Shown here: one piece after another, positions 60,480-64,000 of the stretch
How positions within the stretch are numbered: the stretch's first letter is position 1
How the letters are laid out: each line of letters begins with the position of its first letter
From: DATEPR01 sp963780635
GTDB lineage: Bacteria > Actinomycetota > Actinomycetes > Mycobacteriales > Pseudonocardiaceae
Assembly: GCA_963780635.1 (NCBI GenBank)
Contig: CAWACW010000024.1
Coordinates: 186,001-250,000 of the forward strand
Length of the DNA stretch: 64,000 nucleotides
Direction of reading: 5' to 3'
Notes under the pieces: model-generated
The model's input: the letters and a program-made list of their open reading frames with translations, nothing else
The model's database searches: none
What the model was told of the DNA's origin: nothing
Made by a program: the position numbers and the translations under genes

Positions 60480-61075
60480 GCCGCCGCGAGTTGCCCGCTG
60501 ACGGGTCAGTTCACCCGTAGTGAAGCCGGTTGGGGCAACTGCTGAGCCAGTGCCCGACCGACGATGGGCCGTCCGGTGAGGGGTCAGTTCGCCGGTGGTG
60601 CATCCGGTTGAGGCCGGTTTTGGTCTCGGGTAGCCACCGCGAGTCGTCCGGTGAGGGGTCGGCTTGTTTGTGGTGGTGGCTCGTTGGGACCGTTGTTGGC
60701 GTTGGGTGGTCGGGTCGTGGTGTGTTGGCTGGTGAGGGGTCAGTTCGTCAGTGGTGGGATCCGGTTGAGGCCGCTACTGGTCCAGGGCGGGAGGGTGACC
60801 GCGAGTTGGTCGGCGAATGGTCGGCTTGCCGCTTTGCCGCAGCTGGATGTGGCCCCCACTGCCGCGAGTTGGCCGGTGAGGGGTCAGTTCGCGTGTAGGG
60901 GGATCGCGTTGGGGCGTCTTTGGTCCTGAGCGGCGGGTCGTGGCGTGCTGGCCGGTGAGAGGTCGGCTCGCGTGCAGCGGCATCGAGTTGAGGGCATTGT
61001 CTGTCGTGCGCCGTCGAGCCGCTGCGAGTCGGCCGGCGAATGGTCGGTTCGCCGGTCGTGGCATCCGGCGTGGTG
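60480..61075. repeat. Tandem array D, about 78-bp period, related dyad core
   Basis: About eight degenerate copies of a unit with core GCGAGTTGGCCGGTGAGGGG followed by TCAGTTCGC start near 60486, 60566, 60639, 60723, 60801, 60863, 60944 and 61024, and continue with GTGGTGGCATCCGGTTGAGG. On the minus strand the core reads GACC-CCTCACC-GGCC, the GACC-N7-GGYC form of arrays A to C. The last copy ends at the fumC stop codon. No gene was recognised between the two convergent genes. Confidence 0.75.
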
Positions 61076-62473
61076 TCAGCGGCCGCCCTTGGCCATGCGC
61101 AGCACGTCGAGGGCGGTGTCGAGCTGCTCGACGGTCAGCTTGCCTGCCTCGATGTAGCCGCGCTCCATAACGACCTCGCGGATCGTCTTGCGCTCCTTCA
61201 ACGCCTGCTTGGCGACCGCGGCGGCCTCTTCGTAGCCGATGTAGCGATTGAGCGGAGTGACGATCGACGGCGAACCTTCCGCATGCTCGCGTGCTTGCTC
61301 CACGTTGACCGTCACGCCCGCGAAAACCTTGTCGGCCAGCAGTCGCGACACGGCCGCGATCAACTTCGCGGACTCGAGTACGTTGCGCGCGATCACCGGC
61401 AGGTTCACGTTGAGCTGGAAGTTGCCCTGCGACCCGGCGAAGGCCACGGCGGCGTCGTTGCCGATCACCTGGGCGACCACCTGCAGGGTTGCCTCGCAGA
61501 TCACCGGGTTCACCTTGCCGGGCATGATCGACGACCCCGGCTGCAGATCGGGCAGAGCCAGCTCGGCCAATCCGGTGCGGGGCCCGGAGCCGAGCCACCG
61601 CACGTCGTTGGCGATCTTGCTCAGGCTGACGGCGACAGTCCGCAGGTTGCCCGAGGTCTCGACGACACTGTCCTGCGACGCCTGAGCCTCGAAATGGTTC
61701 CTGGCCTCGACGAGCGGCAACCCGGTGGTGGTGGCCAGCTCCCCAGCGACAGCAGCGCCGAACTCGGCCGGTGCGTTGAGCCCCGAACCTACCGCGGTAC
61801 CACCGATCGGCAGCTCGGCCAGCCGCCCGACCCCGGATTCGAGTCGCTCGATGCCGTAGCGGATCTGCGCTGCCCACGCGCCGGCTTCCTGCCCGAACGT
61901 CACGGGGACGGCGTCCATCAGGTGTGTGCGGCCGGACTTCACCACGTCGACCCATTCCTCGGCGCGGCGCTCGATGGTCTCGGCGAGGTGCGTGAGTGCG
62001 GGAACGACGTCGGTCACGACGGCCTCGGTCGCGGCGACGTGGATCGTGGTCGGGAACGTGTCGTTGGACGATTGCGACGCGTTGACGTCGTCATTCGGGT
62101 GCACATCGCGGCCGAGCGCGCGGGTGGCCAGCGTTGCGATGACCTCGTTGGCGTTCATGTTGGACGACGTGCCCGAGCCGGTCTGGAAGACGTCCAGCGG
62201 GAACTGGTCGTCGTACTTGCCCGCGGCCACGTCGTCGGCGGCAGTCGCGATCGCGTCGGCCACGTCGGCGTCGAGGACGCCCAGCTTCGCGTTCACGCGG
62301 GCGGCGGCGGCCTTGAGCAGACCGAGTGCCCGGATCTGGGCCCGCTCCAGCGGGCGACCGGAGATCGGGAAATTCTCGACGGCGCGCTGAGTCTGTGCTC
62401 GCCACAGGGCCTGCGCCGGGACTCGGACCTCGCCCATCGTGTCGTGCTCGATGCGAAACTCCTGATCACCCAT
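61076..62473 (-). CDS. fumC: Class II fumarate hydratase
   Basis: The 465-residue TCA-cycle enzyme interconverts fumarate and malate without an iron-sulfur cluster. The superfamily signature GSSIMPGKVNP (about 311-321) and TGSGTSSNMNANEV (about 98), KSGRTHLMDAVPVTFGQE and NLPVIARNVLESAKL are present. The ATG at 62473 is used; the family N-terminus (FRIEHDTMGEVRVP) follows directly. Equivalent to Rv1098c. Array D abuts its stop codon. Confidence 0.95.
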   Translation of the reverse strand: MGDQEFRIEHDTMGEVRVPAQALWRAQTQRAVENFPISGRPLERAQIRALGLLKAAAARVNAKLGVLDADVADAIATAADDVAAGKYDDQFPLDVFQTGSGTSSNMNANEVIATLATRALGRDVHPNDDVNASQSSNDTFPTTIHVAATEAVVTDVVPALTHLAETIERRAEEWVDVVKSGRTHLMDAVPVTFGQEAGAWAAQIRYGIERLESGVGRLAELPIGGTAVGSGLNAPAEFGAAVAGELATTTGLPLVEARNHFEAQASQDSVVETSGNLRTVAVSLSKIANDVRWLGSGPRTGLAELALPDLQPGSSIMPGKVNPVICEATLQVVAQVIGNDAAVAFAGSQGNFQLNVNLPVIARNVLESAKLIAAVSRLLADKVFAGVTVNVEQAREHAEGSPSIVTPLNRYIGYEEAAAVAKQALKERKTIREVVMERGYIEAGKLTVEQLDTALDVLRMAKGGR

Positions 62474-62595
62474 GCCTTCAAGTTTGGACCCGAATGTGGT
62501 CGACTGCAGTCGTTGTGGCGAGTTCCACGTCCGACGTACTCACGGGGGATCTAGGCTCGGGGGTGCTCCCACCACGAGCGAAAGGTGGTCACCCG

Positions 62596-63585
62596 ATGGC
62601 CCAGCCGGCAGACGACTACGACGTCGACCTGTTGATCGTCGGGGCGGGGCCATCGGGCCTGTTCGCGGCGTACTACGCGGGCTTCCGCGAACTCACGGTC
62701 GCCATAGTCGATTCACTGCCCGAGCCCGGTGGCCAGATCACCGCGATGTACCCGGAGAAGATGATCTTCGACGTCGCGGGCTTCCCGGCCATCCGCGGCC
62801 GTGACCTGGTCACGGCACTGGTCGAACAGGCTGCCCAGGCCAAGCCCCTGTATTTGTTGGGCAGGCAGGCCAGGGACCTGACCGAGTCGGGCGACCGGCT
62901 CGTGGTGACGCTGGCCGACGGGAGTTCCGTCCGGGCGGGCGCCATCCTGATCACCGCGGGCATCGGCGAGTTCCGTCCGCGTCCCCTGCCTGCGGGCGAC
63001 GGCTGGCTGGGCCGAGGCATGGTCCACTTCGTGCCCGCGCTGGCCGCACACGAAGGTCAGCACGTGGTGGTCGTCGGCGGTGGCGACTCCGCCCTGGACT
63101 GGGCCCTCGCGCTGCACCCGATCGCGGAATCCGTCACCCTCGTGCACCGCCGAGCCCAGTTCCGCGGGCTGCCCGGCACGGTCCGGCAGGTCCGTGAACT
63201 CGGCGTGCCGATGATCGTGGACGCCGAGGTGGCCGAACTGCGTGGCGACGACGGCGGCCTGCGCGAGGTCGACGTACTGATCAAGAACGGCGACCGCATG
63301 ACGTTGCCCGCTCACACGGTGGTGGCAGCCCTGGGCTTCCTGGCCGACCTGGGCCCGATCGAGTCCTGGGGCCTGGATCTCGACCACCGGGCGGTCCGCG
63401 TGGACCCGACGATGCGCACGGCGCGCGACCGGATCTACGCGGCCGGGGACGTCGCTACCTACGACGGCAAGGTCAAGCTGATCGCCACCGGTTTCGGCGA
63501 AGCGGCCACTGCGGTGAACAACATCGCCGTGGCACTCAACCCAGACGCACACCTGTTCCCAGGCCACTCGTCCAACGCCGGCTGA
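62596..63585 (+). CDS. Ferredoxin-NADP reductase, thioredoxin-reductase-like type
   Basis: The 329-residue flavoprotein has the FAD loop VGAGPSGLFAAYYAGFRE (about 13-30), PEPGGQITAMYPEK (about 43-56), the NADPH loop VVGGGDSALDWALAL (about 157-171) and the C-terminal YAAGDVATYDGKVKLIATGF. The CxxC of thioredoxin reductase is absent, which marks the TrxR-like ferredoxin-NADP reductases. It would link NADPH to ferredoxin for P450s or desaturases. The ATG at 62596 follows GAAAGGTGG; the longer frame runs into the divergent fumC promoter. Confidence 0.9.
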   Translation: MAQPADDYDVDLLIVGAGPSGLFAAYYAGFRELTVAIVDSLPEPGGQITAMYPEKMIFDVAGFPAIRGRDLVTALVEQAAQAKPLYLLGRQARDLTESGDRLVVTLADGSSVRAGAILITAGIGEFRPRPLPAGDGWLGRGMVHFVPALAAHEGQHVVVVGGGDSALDWALALHPIAESVTLVHRRAQFRGLPGTVRQVRELGVPMIVDAEVAELRGDDGGLREVDVLIKNGDRMTLPAHTVVAALGFLADLGPIESWGLDLDHRAVRVDPTMRTARDRIYAAGDVATYDGKVKLIATGFGEAATAVNNIAVALNPDAHLFPGHSSNAG

Positions 63586-63744
63586 CCGCCGGCCGGCGGC
63601 CGAGGGCGGGCCTGTGCCGCAGCCGACCCGAGCAGGCTGACCGGGGCTGACCACTCGACGGCCCGAGATCCAGTCATCCCGGGCGCCAGCCGGCAGCAGA
63701 CCCAGCCAAACACCGAGCACCGAGCGCCAAAGCACCAGTTGCCG

Positions 63745-64000
63745 GTCATCGCGAGCCCGTCCCGTCAGGCGAACCTGTCCCATCGGGCAACCCGAGTTGT
63801 CGGGCGAGCCTGTCCTGTCGGGCGAACTCGTGCTGTCGGGCCAGCCTGTCCTGTCGGGCGAACTCGTGCTGTCCGGCCAGCCCGTGCTGTCGGGCGAGCC
63901 TGTCCCGTCGGGCAACCCGAGTTGTCCGGCCAGCCCGTGCTGTCGGGTGAACCCGTGCTGTCCGGCCAGCCCGTGCTGCGGGCGAACCTGTGCTGTCCGG
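63745..64000. repeat. 18-bp tandem array running off the right edge
   Basis: From about 63760 the sequence is built of 18-bp units such as CCTGTCCTGTCGGGCGAA and CTCGTGCTGTCCGGCCAG, alternating in sets, with occasional 17-bp copies. About a dozen copies are visible and the array continues past the window. On the minus strand it can be read as a six-residue Pro-Asp-Ser/Thr repeat, but one-base losses break the frame. The 63586-63745 interval has no recognised gene. Confidence 0.8.

Overview
The window is high-GC actinobacterial chromosome, most likely a member of the Pseudonocardiaceae (the Lentzea, Saccharothrix, Kibdelosporangium or Amycolatopsis kind; genus not determinable from sequence alone). 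The evidence is the third-position GC bias, frequent GTG starts, mycothiol metabolism (mca), a PptT-type phosphopantetheinyl transferase, a DivIVA-like coiled-coil protein, and a gene order that follows Mycobacterium tuberculosis in blocks: ftsB-DUF501-ppx at the left edge (compare Rv1024-Rv1026), then thiolase-SGNH hydrolase-cbs-(Q/P-rich membrane protein)-metB-greA-DUF4307-mca-small membrane protein-DUF255-hemolysin III-Z-prenyl synthase-phoH2-fum (compare Rv1074c-Rv1098c). Insertions between these blocks carry the lineage-specific content.

Layout. 1-5.5 kb: cell division tail, lytic transglycosylase, exopolyphosphatase, an S10 carboxypeptidase and a family 5 uracil-DNA glycosylase; a 169-bp near-palindromic element fills the gap between ppx and the peptidase. 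5.6-9.7 kb: a tight five-gene DUF4129/MoxR/DUF58 operon with 4-base overlaps. 9.8-13.6 kb: type II NADH dehydrogenase, then a 40-residue peptide gene coupled to an MvdD-like ATP-grasp ligase (a possible RiPP pair), a tRNA gene with UAA anticodon but a short variable arm, and a decayed methyltransferase. 13.8-25.3 kb: esterase, DivIVA-like protein, PptH/PptT-like pair, secreted beta-glucanase and trypsin-like protease, an SCO5389-type protein with a MinD-like ATPase, and a class F sortase next to a SpaA-type surface protein. 25.7-29.9 kb: Bax inhibitor-like protein, SDR, an Mce-associated protein whose 3' end is frameshifted into the SDR, a chain of coupled mini-ORFs, and an ECF sigma factor with a VOC protein. 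30-63.6 kb: mostly core metabolism (thiolase, transsulfuration, threonine deaminase, HPPD with its Lrp regulator, greA, mca, phoH2, ABC transporter, GuaB1 GMP reductase, ligB, MocR regulator with EamA exporter, fumarase, ferredoxin reductase).

The most unusual trait is a set of intergenic tandem arrays. Four (14.84-15.36, 22.55-23.03, 48.25-48.91 and 60.48-61.08 kb) use different unit lengths (about 41, 30, 117 and 78 bp), yet all are built around one short dyad of the form GACC-N7-GGTC. Two further arrays (29 bp at 60.25 kb, 18 bp at the right edge) and the 77-bp mini-ORF repeat at 28.1 kb do not share this core. The candidates most worth testing are the dyad-repeat family, the peptide/ATP-grasp pair, the coupled mini-ORF chain and the short-armed UAA tRNA.
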